The notes beneath the pieces were generated by a model. The model worked only from the letters and a program-made list of their open reading frames with translations, was not told where the DNA came from and ran no database searches. From Mermis nigrescens (Eukaryota; Nematoda; Enoplea; Mermithida; Mermithidae), in contig JAVLUZ010000342.1 of the NCBI GenBank assembly GCA_036768485.1, positions 1,420,249 through 1,484,248 of the forward strand: a DNA stretch of 64,000 nt. The letters are read 5' to 3'. The position numbers and the translations under genes are program-made. Below, one piece after another: positions 44,901 to 52,820 of the stretch. Within the stretch, counting starts at the first letter, position 1; each line of letters starts with the position of its first letter.

Positions 44901-47652
44901 AGTGATCTTAATTTTTGCCTAAAGTGCTACTCAACGGCTAATTAATCGATAATTTAGGCCAAGGAGCAAACGAATGGCTTAGAAATTGACGGCTATCGTA
45001 TTCGCGTGGATTTTTCGTTAACGCAACGCCCCCATACGCCGACGCCCGGAATATACATGGGCAAACCAACGTCGTAAGTATCGATTTGTTTTATACTTAC
45101 AACAGGCGCGTATCTTTGAGGGGAATTGGGGGGGGGGGTTCGGACCCCCCAAAAATTCAGACAAATCGTAAAAATAGGACTTTTTAAACGTTATTTTGTG
45201 CTATTTTTGGGCTTAGTCCCCCCGAAAATTTGTGGTGGTCCCCCAAAATAGGACGGCATTATGTACAAATAGAACGCTATAACAGGCGTAAAGGTTATAC
45301 CCTGAATTTCTGGGGGGTGAATCGAAATCGAAAAAATACTTCAAGTGTGAAAATCGAGTTCTATCTGCTGGTATTGAAAAATCGTAAAAAAACAACATTT
45401 TCGTAAATTCAATTTTGGTGGTGTTGGTTTTTGGATTCTGGAGGTCCCCAATCCCCTCCGTCCATTCAAAGCTAGTCGACATTTAGCTGCTCACAATTTT
45501 AGGAGGGCTTAATCGGCCATTTGTAAAGGGACGGGCTAAATGACTAATCCTTAGCAAAAAAGGGACCTAAAAACTCGGGCTTTTTCCGAAAAATAGGGGC
45601 GGGGGTAAAACTATCTCACTTCGGAGGGAATAGGGGTCGGATTAATTTTGGGTGTTGTGTTTGCATCCCCACCATCCTCTCTGTTACGTGTATGAAACTA
45701 GTTTTACACAGTAAGTCTCCCTCAGTCATACATGCAATGGGGGGGGGGGGCGTGGAAAACCCACTTAAAGTCGGTCAATTGCCATCCTCCTAAAATCCAC
45801 TTCTACCCCCTCCGAGTTTTAGCAGAAGCTTGTGTTTTTGGTCATTTTTATGTGTTTTTTGACCAAAAATTGAAGGTCATTCACCATACATGCACAGCAC
45901 GGGAATTCTGTGGTGGGGCTGAAATAATAAGTGCTTTTTTGGGTCCGAAAATTGGAGGTACTAGGTATGCGTCAAAAACATCGTTTTTCAGCGTTTCTGA
46001 CGATGCTCTTCTTTCTAGAGCATGAAAATAAAAAAAAATTTCGAGAGAAAAAACAAAAAAGTCGGAACAAATTGAACAACATATAGTCAAGAAATGAGTA
46101 TAATGGCGCGAAGCGCCGAAAATTTTGCGCTTTTGAGCAAACGGTTAGCTAAAAGCGTTTAAAAAGCATCTTTTCTATAAATTTTTGATAATTTTTGGGA
46201 ACTTAAAAAAATTTAAATTTTGGGGAGGGGCGAAAAAAATTTTTGTGGGGTTGACAATTTGAAACCCCCCCCCCGAGATCATGTCTGTCATTTACCCCCG
46301 CCTTCTAAAACTGGTCGATTACTTCCTCCCAGAATGTTGCTGTTTATTTCTGGTCGCATTAGTAGTTAATATTGAATGTGCATAAAGCATGACTAAAAGC
46401 AGACATGGGCGTACGTAGGGGTGGCCCAAAAATAATTTTGAAAAGGTAAGACATGCATGGAAATTGGCATCGTTTCATCGGAAAATCTCAAAATCTTCAT
46501 TTTGTGCCCCGGCGCACATATCCCGAAATATAGGGTCACCAATTTTGCACCGCACCCCCCAAAAATCCTGCGTGCGCCCCTAATAGTTGGGAAGGTTGGC
46601 AAAATAGGATGGCAAAATAGGATGGCTAGAACAGGGGGGGCTAAAATTTAAAAATAGTCACATCCACACCTGAGCGTGGGGGGTTTTGGGGGTATGCCCC
46701 CCAAAACCAAAATGCCCCCCCAGAATTCAATTTTGGAAATTTTTTTCGTTTTGCACAATTTTTTGATATTAATGGATAGTGCTGCATGTGAAACGTTGAA
46801 AAATTGTGTTTTTTCGCCGTACCACTATTTTTAAGGCCATTTTTCGACCTTTGAAAAAATCTTGCTCACCGCTCCCGTGAGCTTGCCTCCCACCTATAGT
46901 CACATCACATAATAAACTCCGATTTTAACATGCGTGCTTAGCAGGTGATATATTGATATTGTGATGTACTTACTTACATAAGCATACTAAAACGTCATTC
47001 TTTGGGTTAAATGGTTGATAAATTCAGTTCTGAAATGTATTTTTTCGAAAAATGCCTATTTTAAATAATGTACATATTTAATGGGTAATCGCTATTTTGT
47101 GACAAACAATTGATAAAAAGTGTAAGATTTGGTAAAATTAATACTTTTGTAGTGAGTTATGTTACTGGATTGGCCGAACTTTTTCTAAATTGAGCTCTAT
47201 TTTCCAATTATTAAATCAAAATTTTCCCAACGTTATTTCACTCAAAAGCGGGGTTTGGGGTATGCACCACCCAGAAACCAAAATACCCCCCGAAATTCAA
47301 TTTTTGAGATTTTTTTGTTTTCTCGCAATTTTTTGATGCCAATGGATATGCTCGATGAGAAACGTTCAAAAATGGTGTTTTTTCGCCATTCCACCAATTT
47401 TATGGCCATTTTTTACTTTTGAAAAAAATCTTGCACCCCCAGAACTTCAATGGCGCCCACCTCTGCCTCCTACCCCTACCTATGCCCTTGTGTGGATGTA
47501 TTTATAAAAAATTTTGCAGACAGCAAAATTGAAGTTTGAATTTTTTTAGACGGGACGAGTTTTACAGAGGTCGTCGGTACGGCGGTGGCGGTGGCAGGTC
47601 GCCGAGCCCATATCGTCGTCGATCCAGATCACGCTCATATTCTGATCATTGA
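26834..47652 (+). CDS. tra2: Transformer-2 (Tra2) splicing regulator, gene span
   Basis: Seven exons with GT-AG borders and matching phases: 26834-26981, 31657-31797, 39511-39640, 42093-42221, 43983-44042, 44958-45073 and 47550-47652. They give about 274 residues in Tra2 order: an acidic N-terminus; RS1 (three exons); one RRM with RNP2 at LGIFGMN and RNP1 at RGFAFIYF; the linker [15 protein letters not shown], diagnostic of Tra2; a Gly-rich stretch; and a short RS2 ending [10 protein letters not shown]. Tra2 proteins bind GA-rich exonic enhancers in the nucleus and recruit the spliceosome. In flies Tra2 acts with Tra on doublesex. The start is unclear: the first visible exon is open for only four codons above its own acceptor frame, so translation begins either in an unseen upstream exon or at the ATG at 26845. 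Animal tra2 genes commonly autoregulate by alternative splicing; no such exon is proved here. Confidence 0.95.
27913..28734 (+). mobile_element. hAT-like element with GC-rich TAGAGCTGTGCCGGGGCC ends, copy A (tra2 intron 1)
   Basis: The inverted ends TAGAGCTGTGCCGGGGCC / GGCCCCGGCACAGCTCTA are flanked by a perfect 8-bp duplication GTTTGAAT at 27905-27912 and 28735-28742. The 822-bp interior is non-coding and contains a nested MITE-like segment (about 28106-28337). It is inverted relative to 37541-38536. Confidence 0.9.
29077..29459. mobile_element. hAT-like element with CAGGCCTGTATCCAGG / GGGCCGCATTTGAGG ends
   Basis: Its ends are CAGGCCTGTATCCAGG and CCCTCAAATGCGGCCCTG. CCCCCAG flanks both sides (7 bp shared). 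An inverted relative is at 2313-2691. The interior has the TAGCGCCG palindrome half. Confidence 0.72.
29579..30802 (+). mobile_element. hAT-like element, CAGTGATCGACCGGGC ends, copy A (internally deleted)
   Basis: The ends CAGTGATCGACCGGGC / ACCCGGTCGATCACTG are flanked by a perfect 8-bp duplication GTACAAAC (29571-29578, 30803-30810). It matches 58723-60691, including part of the nested GGCGTAGCCAGG-type insertion at the same internal site, but lacks about 0.9 kb downstream. It lies in tra2 intron 1. Confidence 0.9.
31227..31489 (+). mobile_element. hAT-like MITE, CATACCTGGGCG family
   Basis: The ends are CATACCTGAACG and GCCCACCTATG. The flanking octamers ATAGCTAC and GTCGCTAC agree at 6 of 8 positions. 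It sits 168 bp upstream of tra2 exon 2. Confidence 0.8.
31657..31797 (+). CDS. tra2: tra2 exon 2 (RS1)
   Basis: The acceptor TTTTTTTCAG ends at 31656. The donor is GTTCGC, weaker than consensus. It encodes [20 protein letters not shown] followed by more Arg-Ser repeats. It is flanked on both sides by introns carrying inverted copies of one hAT element (27913-28734 and 37541-38536). Confidence 0.92.
31905..32280. repeat. Degenerate repeat of the TGTTACATGTAT family
   Basis: It begins with 'TACATGTATGTGACAGGGGG' and ends with 'CTTGTTACATATACG'. The ends are loosely inverted. It lies in tra2 intron 2. Confidence 0.5.
32400..32605 (+). mobile_element. hAT-like MITE, CATACCTGGGCG family, short copy
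   Basis: The ends are CATACCTGGGCG and GCCCACCTATATG. About 50 bp of the usual core (the CTCGATGAGAAACG block) is missing. Confidence 0.75.
32706..36374. mobile_element. Giant foldback element, ~1.4-kb inverted arms, TTAG target duplication
   Basis: The termini GGGTCATTCCATATCAGTTC and its exact complement lie at the two ends, each flanked by TTAG (32702-32705 and 36375-36378). The arms, about 32706-34150 and about 34900-36374, are inverted copies. Within each arm a ~530-bp unit repeats two to three times, recognisable by GTGCACTGCAGAAAGCTGCA and 'GGCACAAATTTG'. The unpaired centre (about 34150-34860) has no gene. No transposase is encoded. Superfamily is unassigned; a 4-bp duplication excludes hAT. 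It lies in tra2 intron 2. Confidence 0.85.
36620..36785. mobile_element. Diverged MITE related to the CATACCTGGGCG family
   Basis: It has a 'CATACAGGGGCC' start, CCCCCGAAA and GATCCCC blocks, and a GCTGCCCAAGTATG end that parallels the family right end. Confidence 0.5.
36951..37466. mobile_element. hAT-like element, CAGGGGCGTAACC ends
   Basis: The ends CAGGGGCGTAACCC / GGTTACGCCCCTG are flanked by a perfect 8-bp duplication CATGTATA (36943-36950, 37467-37474). The interior carries 'CGGCGCGAAGTG', a half of the recurrent palindrome. Confidence 0.88.
37541..38536 (-). mobile_element. hAT-like element with GC-rich TAGAGCTGTGCC ends, copy B (tra2 intron 2)
   Basis: The same inverted ends as 27913-28734 are present in the opposite orientation, with a perfect 8-bp duplication ATTTAAAG (37533-37540, 38537-38544). 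It is longer (996 bp) because it carries an extra CATACCTGGGCG-family MITE at about 38139-38350. Confidence 0.9.
38139..38350 (-). mobile_element. hAT-like MITE, CATACCTGGGCG family, nested in 37541-38536
   Basis: It starts CATAGGAGGGCAGCACC and ends CCCACGCCCACGTCC. The core CGACGTTTCTCGTCGAGCAC is intact. The copy of the host element at 27913 has no matching sequence here. Confidence 0.7.
38545..39510. other. Part of tra2 intron 2 with a short tandem duplication
   Basis: About 39195-39306 and 39330-39450 are diverged direct copies (GTACCGTTTTTTATT, CCTGTAC, TCGTTT, CTGTCAACTTTCAA). The rest shows nothing recognisable. Confidence 0.5.
39511..39640 (+). CDS. tra2: tra2 exon 3 (RS1, end)
   Basis: The acceptor TATTTCTCAG ends at 39510. 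The donor GTTTGT at 39641 is weak. Arg-Ser repeats continue and end [12 protein letters not shown], phase 0 to the RRM exon. Confidence 0.92.
40868..40998. repeat. Hairpin repeat with ~50-bp arms in tra2 intron 3
   Basis: AAAAATGAGCTTGCTAAGCG and GAGAGTTGTAAACCA at the left are mirrored at the right (GGTTTACAACTCTCGCTTAG and GCTCATTTTTC), around a ~30-bp loop. Confidence 0.8.
41450..42015. repeat. Degenerate MITE-like repeats in tra2 intron 3
   Basis: Two or three G-run/C-run bounded segments occur, one with 'TGCACAGCATGGCCGATC' near 41507 (as at 3960) and one with GCTGCCCATGCTGATC near 41905. Boundaries are not resolved. Confidence 0.4.
42093..42221 (+). CDS. tra2: tra2 exon 4 (RRM, first half)
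   Basis: 43 codons begin [15 protein letters not shown], giving beta-1 and RNP2, and end [11 protein letters not shown]. The donor GTAAGT is perfect. The SRCLG[IV]FG string is typical of insect Tra2. Confidence 0.95.
42517..42690. mobile_element. hAT-like MITE, CAGGCACGTA family
   Basis: The ends are CAGGCACGTAGC and ATACATGCCTG. The flanks TCTACAAT and TCTGCGAT agree at 6 of 8 positions. It lies in tra2 intron 4. Confidence 0.8.
43214..43447 (-). mobile_element. hAT-like MITE, CATACCTGGGCG family
   Basis: This is an inverted copy beginning CATAGGTGGGCGCCACC and ending near CATGCGTAGGTAATG. The core is complete and the duplication is not clear. Confidence 0.77.
43662..43802. mobile_element. 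hAT-like MITE, CAGGCACGTA family
   Basis: The ends CAGGTACGTAGC / GCTACGTGCCTG have a perfect 8-bp duplication TCCATTGT (43654-43661, 43803-43810). It is a short copy of 141 bp. Confidence 0.88.
43983..44042 (+). CDS. tra2: tra2 exon 5 (RRM, RNP1)
   Basis: This 20-codon exon encodes [20 protein letters not shown] and has a perfect GTAAGT donor. RGFAFIYF is RNP1; its aromatic residues stack on RNA bases in this family. Confidence 0.95.
44279..44561 (+). mobile_element. hAT-like MITE, CATACCTGGGCG family
   Basis: The ends CACACATGGGTG / GCCCACCTATG have a perfect 8-bp duplication GTGTTTAT (44271-44278, 44562-44569). It is 283 bp with long C runs and lies in tra2 intron 5. Confidence 0.88.
44958..45073 (+). 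CDS. tra2: tra2 exon 6 (RRM end and Tra2 linker)
   Basis: It starts [20 protein letters not shown] and continues with the diagnostic linker [13 protein letters not shown]. The donor GTAAGT overlaps a TAA, so intron retention would end the protein right after the linker and drop RS2. Confidence 0.95.
45103..45256. mobile_element. Truncated MITE, CAGGCACGTA family
   Basis: The left end CAGGCGCGTATC and the core are present. The right end breaks off after AGGACGGC. Confidence 0.65.
46402..46582. mobile_element. Short repeat with GGGCGTACGTAGGGG / CCTGCGTGCGCCCC ends
   Basis: The inverted ends are clear and the interior is AT-rich and non-coding. The target duplication was not found. It resembles the CAGGGGCGTAACC elements in style. 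Confidence 0.6.
46665..46898 (+). mobile_element. hAT-like MITE, CATACCTGGGCG family
   Basis: The ends are CACACCTGAGCG and CCCACCTATA. A perfect 8-bp duplication GTCACATC lies at 46657-46664 and 46899-46906. Confidence 0.85.
47250..47465 (+). mobile_element. hAT-like MITE, CATACCTGGGCG family, 5' truncated
   Basis: It starts at GCGGGGTTTGGGGTATGCACC without the outer 12 bp, and ends GGCGCCCACCTCTG. It lies 85 bp upstream of the last tra2 exon. Confidence 0.72.
47550..47652 (+). CDS. tra2: tra2 terminal exon (Gly-rich and RS2)
   Basis: The acceptor TTTTTTTAG ends at 47549. It reads [20 protein letters not shown], then [12 protein letters not shown] and TGA at 47650-47652. RS2 is shorter than in human TRA2B or fly Tra2, but SPSPY and the RSRSRSYS tail are conserved. 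Confidence 0.94.
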
Positions 47653-47764
47653 AATACCGAGTTGTATTTGATTGACGTTACTGTAATCTGAATTTTTCGT
47701 TTCATTGCGTTTTTCGATGGATTCTTCCTTTTTAAGTAAAATATGTGAATTGATGCGTTAAAAG

Positions 47765-47984
47765 CGTATGTGGGCGCCACCAAAGTTGTGGGGAGTGCAA
47801 GATTTTTTAGTCAAAAAATGACCTTTAAAAATGGTGGTATGGCGAGAAAAACTCCATCTTTCAACGTTTCTCATTGAGCTTTATCCATTAGCATCAAAAA
47901 ATTGCGAAAAATACCAAAAAAATTTCAAAAATTGAATTTTTAAAAGTGCAGTGCATACCCCCAAACCCCCAACGCCTAGGTATG
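47765..47984 (-). mobile_element. hAT-like MITE, CATACCTGGGCG family
   Basis: It begins CGTATGTGGGCGCCACC and ends CGCCTAGGTATG. It lies just downstream of the tra2 stop and may be part of the 3' UTR. Confidence 0.75.
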
Positions 47985-48312
47985 CTTAAGAACCTAATTT
48001 GTTTAACCAATGTACGAGTATATAGATATTTCGTGTTTGTACATAAGTAAATGATAGCAGCATCTTGACAATGTTTGTGCGCGCGCAGAAATTCGTTTTT
48101 TATTTTCAACGTGATAAATTAGAGAGTCGGAAGCAAACGTTTACGACAAGGGGTGAGGTTTGGGGAGCTTAGATCCCAGAGTGGAAAAATGGAAATTCGT
48201 GGAAGAATGAAGGCCAAAAATGGATGCACATTGGAAATTTTCTTCACAAGTCCTAGTTTTAACGGTTTTTGGTCGAAAAAGCCCAATTCTAAACCCCCCG
48301 AACGTTGACCAT

Positions 48313-48551
48313 CACACATGTGCGTGGGGGGATCTGGGGGGTCTGGACCCCCACAAACCAAAAGACCCCCCCAGAAATCAATTTTTGAAAATTTTTTCGT
48401 TTTTTTTCGCAATTTTTTGATGTCAATGGATAGTGCTTGATGAGAAACGTCGAAAAATGATGTTTTTATCGCCATATCACCATATTTAAGGCCATTTTTT
48501 GACCTTTAAAAAATCTTGGACCCCCCAGAATTTTCTTGCTGCCCATGTATG
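48313..48551 (+). mobile_element. hAT-like MITE, CATACCTGGGCG family
   Basis: The ends CACACATGTGCG / GCCCATGTATG have a perfect 8-bp duplication TTGACCAT (48305-48312, 48552-48559). Confidence 0.88.
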
Positions 48552-48781
48552 TTGACCATCGTCCAGATCGACCGTTTTGAGTTTCTATGATCAGGTCGCG
48601 CATGGAAGGTTCGTCTAAAGTGCTTTTGTTGGACCTGATGAGCATGCTAAAGGCGCCAATTTCGTTTTTTTCTGGAAGCAATCTTTTCCTCTACGGAACT
48701 CCTATACAGTTTTATTTGCGTTAGATTCAATGGAGAGATATCGGGAAGTGTTAAGGTACAATATTTAGGTAAGGTTGTGTA

Positions 48782-49014
48782 CACACCCGGGTGTGGGGTT
48801 TGGAGCGGGTATGCACCCCCGACCGATAAACCAAAAATGCCGTCCCCGGACAATTCTTTAAGTTTTTCTTTGTTTTTTCGCAATTTTTTGATGTTAATGG
48901 ATAGTGCTCGATGCGAAACGTTGAACAATGGTGTTTTTTCGCCGTACCACCATTCTTGAGGCCAAAAAATTGTTTGCTGCTCTGAAAAAACCCCCAGAAT
49001 TTTGATGCTGCCCA
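48782..49014 (+). mobile_element. hAT-like MITE, CATACCTGGGCG family, eroded ends
   Basis: The start CACACCCGGGTGTGGGG, the core with GATAGTGCTCGATGCGAAAC and the GATGCTGCCCAGTG end are recognisable. Confidence 0.72.
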
Positions 49015-49114
49015 GTGCCCACTGGACTTGAGTTTTCCAATTGAAAATTTTCGACAAGTGGTTCAAATCGACCAGGAACTGGAATAACGTGTGCATAGGT
49101 ACATACATTTACAC

Positions 49115-49891
49115 ACTAGCAAAGAAAAATGCTTTGATGGAACCAAAAAGGGGAATATACTTGGGATTGTGAATTATCGAGGATGTAAAAGGAGGGGACT
49201 AGGAAAAATCTCCCTATGTTATATGCCAAGAATCGCAAAATATGTAAAAAATCAGACTTTCTCTAAACAATGCAAAAAATCGAAGTATATTCTGCGGTTT
49301 CTGAAAAAACGTATTATTTTAAAATAATTTTCTCTGATTGACATTCATTCAACTTTGAGTTGCTTAATAATGTGACTGAAAGTGAAATGCTGTCAACAAA
49401 TCATAATTAAGTTGTTCGTATTCCATTATTACTAAGCATGTCACTTAGCAGATACAGCCATTCTAAGTGTCAAAGTGCAAGTAATATTCAAATTCCCAAA
49501 AAATTGATTGAAAAAAGCAGCGAATTAGCAATGTAGTAGCTAAGCGAATTGAATGAAATAGTACACATCGATGCATTCAAGACAATCGATGATATTGTTG
49601 GTTCAAAGCAGTAGGAAACACGGAAGCTGACGTGCAACAGACCTTATGTAGATACTCTTTTACACATGTCTACAGCAATTGTTTACTAAACTTTTACATT
49701 TTTTCATAGGCCGCAGAATATGCTTCGATTTTTTGCATTGTTTAGAGAAAGTTTGATTTTTTACATATTTTGCGATTCTTGGCATATAACATAGAGAGAT
49801 TTTTCCTAGTCCCCTCCTTTTACATCCTCGATAATTCACAATTCCAAGTATATTCCCCTTTTTGTTCCATCGAGCATTTCCCTTTGCTAGT
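49115..49891. mobile_element. Foldback element with 180-bp inverted arms
   Basis: The arms 49115-49296 and 49710-49891 are nearly identical in inverted orientation. Both encode, by chance or ancestry, GNILGIVNYRGCKRRGLGK in open frames of opposite strands. The outer ends read ACTAGCAAAG / CTTTGCTAGT. The ~410-bp centre is AT-rich. No transposase is seen. Confidence 0.8.
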
Positions 49892-50099
49892 ACCCCACTT
49901 TTAATCAGCAAGATTTGGAAATCCAATACTAGATTTCATTTACTGTGCGGTTCTTCTAATAATTGAATGGTTTAAACTTTACAAAGCTACTAGTTGTAGA
50001 AGAAACAAACATTCTGCTCAGTAATTCTTATGTTACGTAGAACATCCTGTAAAGGAATATGCTTCCGAAACTTTCTAGAGCTCAACTTAATTTACATTT

Positions 50100-52010
50100 T
50101 TAACTTTACACAAGAGCGTAAAGAATTTTAGTGGGATTAATAATTTCGATGTTGCTCTGATATAACGATCAGCATTTATTAAGAAATGAAACCTCTATAA
50201 TGTTCTAAGAACAGATTAACATTAAGTGTTAATCACTTTACACTACTCTTCATGCGCCCCTAGCAGGCGTATCACATCTGTTTCCATATATATTTTACGA
50301 CTTTGGAGAAAAAATAAGTTATGTACCGTGAGGCTCTAGAATGAAGTTTATTATATAGTGTAAACTTTACACTAGCAAGGAGTGTAAAGATTTTAGTCGG
50401 ATTTGTAAATTCGATATTACTCGGATATTACGATCAACATTCATGAAAAAATTACGTCTTCATAACGGTTTAATGATAAATAGACACAGATGTAAACCAC
50501 TTTACATCACTGTTGGGTGTAAACAAACGCGCCCAGCTGACGTCCCGTATTTGATTCCATGTAGATTTTCAGGTTTCGGCAAAATTCAGGTTTTCGCAAA
50601 GCTCTAGAACGAAGATTAATTAGCAGTGTAAACTTTACACAACCGCCTGGTGTAAAGAGGATTTTATTCAGATTTGTAAATCTGATATTACTCGGATATT
50701 ATTATCAACATTTATGAAAAAATTGCATGTCTACAATGGTCTGAGGACAAATAAACAAGAGTGTAAACTACTTTACATCACTGTTGGATGTAAACAAACG
50801 CGCTTACGTGACGTCTCACATTTTATTGTTTGGAAATTTCTAGACTCAGGAAAAAATTAGGTTTCTGGAATGCTCAAAAACGAAGATAAATACATATGTA
50901 GTGTAAACTTCATGTAAACACCTACTAGTGTAAAGAAGATTTTGGTCAGATTCGTAATTTTGATATTGTTCTGATATTACGATTAATATTTATGAAAAAA
51001 TTAAGTCTCCATAATGTGCTATGGGCAAACTAACAATAGGTGTAAACCACTTTACAACACTGTAGAGTGTTAACATATGCGCCAGACTGGCATATCAAAT
51101 TTGTTTCCTGGTCCATTTCTAGACTTGATAATCGTGTCCCTGACTCATAACCGGAGAAGCAGGCAGAAAAAACAAGACAGACACGCATTTTAAACACCAA
51201 ATTTTTGACTTTACACTCGCTAAATATTAATGTATAGACAATTTGCTTTGACATGCACCCGATATAAAGCACTTCATTTTTATTCTATTGGACTTATCCC
51301 GACTTCTGGACGGAGATGTGGCGAACAAAAAACGCAAAAAAACGTATTTTCCATCATTTAGAACACTGTAAACTTTAAAAATTCCGTACCGAACTCCCCA
51401 TTGAATTTAAAGAAATCCGGTTTGGTACAATTTGTAGCTTTTAAATCGTAGTACATTCCTGTGTGCCAAAATTCTCTTGCAAAAAATTATTTGGTATGAT
51501 TTATTAATCAAAATTCGGAAAAACGTGTTTTTTCGCCCATTTTTTACCTCTGATTTCGAACTTTACACCCCCATAAATGACTCAATATTGCGTTTTTTAA
51601 ATGCGGTTTGCTGCGATGTGTAGCCCCTGAGAGGCACTTTATTACTGCTGTATTCAATTTACCCTGACTCATAAGCGAAAAATTTGGCAGAGAAACCTTA
51701 CTTAAAATCAGTTTTTTACACCATCCACTAGAGTGTAAACTTTAAACCCCAGGATCTCACCCCAGATTTTCGCCTTCTTTACACTGCCATCTCGATAACT
51801 AATGCGAATTTCAAAAACAAAAAAAGTGCCATCTGTAGAATTCATCCTTCTATTATCCTATGCTGTTCAATTCTTCGAGTCATCAATACTCAGTTGCCCA
51901 CATGCCGCATTATAAATGTCCCAAAATTTGTCCTATGTTATAACGTTACACAAAAACTTTACACCTTCTTTACACAGTCAGTTTTGAGTTTCAAGAAAAA
52001 CAAAAAACAC
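50100..52010. repeat. TTTACAC-rich tandem satellite, ~270-bp unit
   Basis: At least four diverged units begin near 50104, 50371, 50636 and 50920. Each has 'AGTGTAAACTTTACAC', 'GATATTACTCGGATATTACGA', 'CACTTTACATCACTGTTGGG' and 'AAACAAACGCGC'. Further TTTACAC motifs scatter to about 52010. The motif forms a GTGTAAA/TTTACAC palindrome. No gene is visible. Confidence 0.75.
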
Positions 52011-52247
52011 GGACAACGATTTTTTTTATTATCTTTCTTTTAAAAAAACCGCACCTTCCAGAAGTGTCCCGTTATAGCTGTAGGGGGGTGCACAGGTGTT
52101 AGGGGTACCCAAGTATATTATAGGTACGCGCTAACGCGCTACCTTTGATAGTCCGTTTACACAACTTCGGTCGTAAGTTTTTAAGAGTATCTCCATCAAT
52201 AAGCCGGCGCGATTATAGCATTGATCTGATATATAATTATCGTGACC

Positions 52248-52410
52248 ATACCTGAGCTTAGGGAGTATGCATCCTCTAGAAACCAAAATACCCCCGCCAG
52301 AATTCAATTTTTTGATGCGGGATAGTGCTCGATAGGAAACGTAAAAAATTGCGTTTTTTCACCATACCACCATTTTTTGGCCTTTGGAAAAATCTTTGCA
52401 CCCCAACAGA
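52248..52410 (+). mobile_element. Truncated MITE, CATACCTGGGCG family
   Basis: It starts CATACCTGAGCTTAGGG and keeps ATAGTGCTCGAT and CCATACCACCATTTTT. The right end is lost after TTTGCACCCC. Confidence 0.7.
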
Positions 52411-52582
52411 CTATAATCATTTATGCCATTTTTTGAGAACCCAGTTTTCGACTCCCCTGATCGGCAGTGTTGTGCAACGTATGATAATATAATCATGCAA
52501 TCATGATGCGTAACCTACATAAGTTTAGTTAAAAAAATTGTCGAATAAATAAATAAACATGCATGCGCATTTAGTCCCAACT

Positions 52583-52820
52583 TTATTCCAAGTAAGCTCT
52601 ATAATAATCAATCAAAAAAGACCATGAAAAGCGATTAAAATCAATTTTATCCCGCAATTTTGACCGCTTCTCAACAACCAACTTCGGATTTTTACAGAAG
52701 TTCTTCAGTATCTTGTACAATTGCGCCTCCGTATTGTACAAATTATTTTTGGGATAAATTTCAGGATAGCAAAGTCTGTTTGGACAGAGCGGGAAGCAAG
52801 CTAAATAGGCCGCTTCGAGC
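52583..52820 (-). CDS. QTMAN: QTMAN terminal exon
   Basis: The acceptor TTATTTTAG precedes G + LEAAYLACFPLCP; PEIYPKNNLYNTEAQLYKIL and FSWSFLIDYYRAYLE follow, with TAA at 52585-52583. The stop codon overlaps an AATAAA hexamer (52587-52582 on the minus strand), so any cleavage signal there would leave a very short 3' UTR. Confidence 0.92.
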
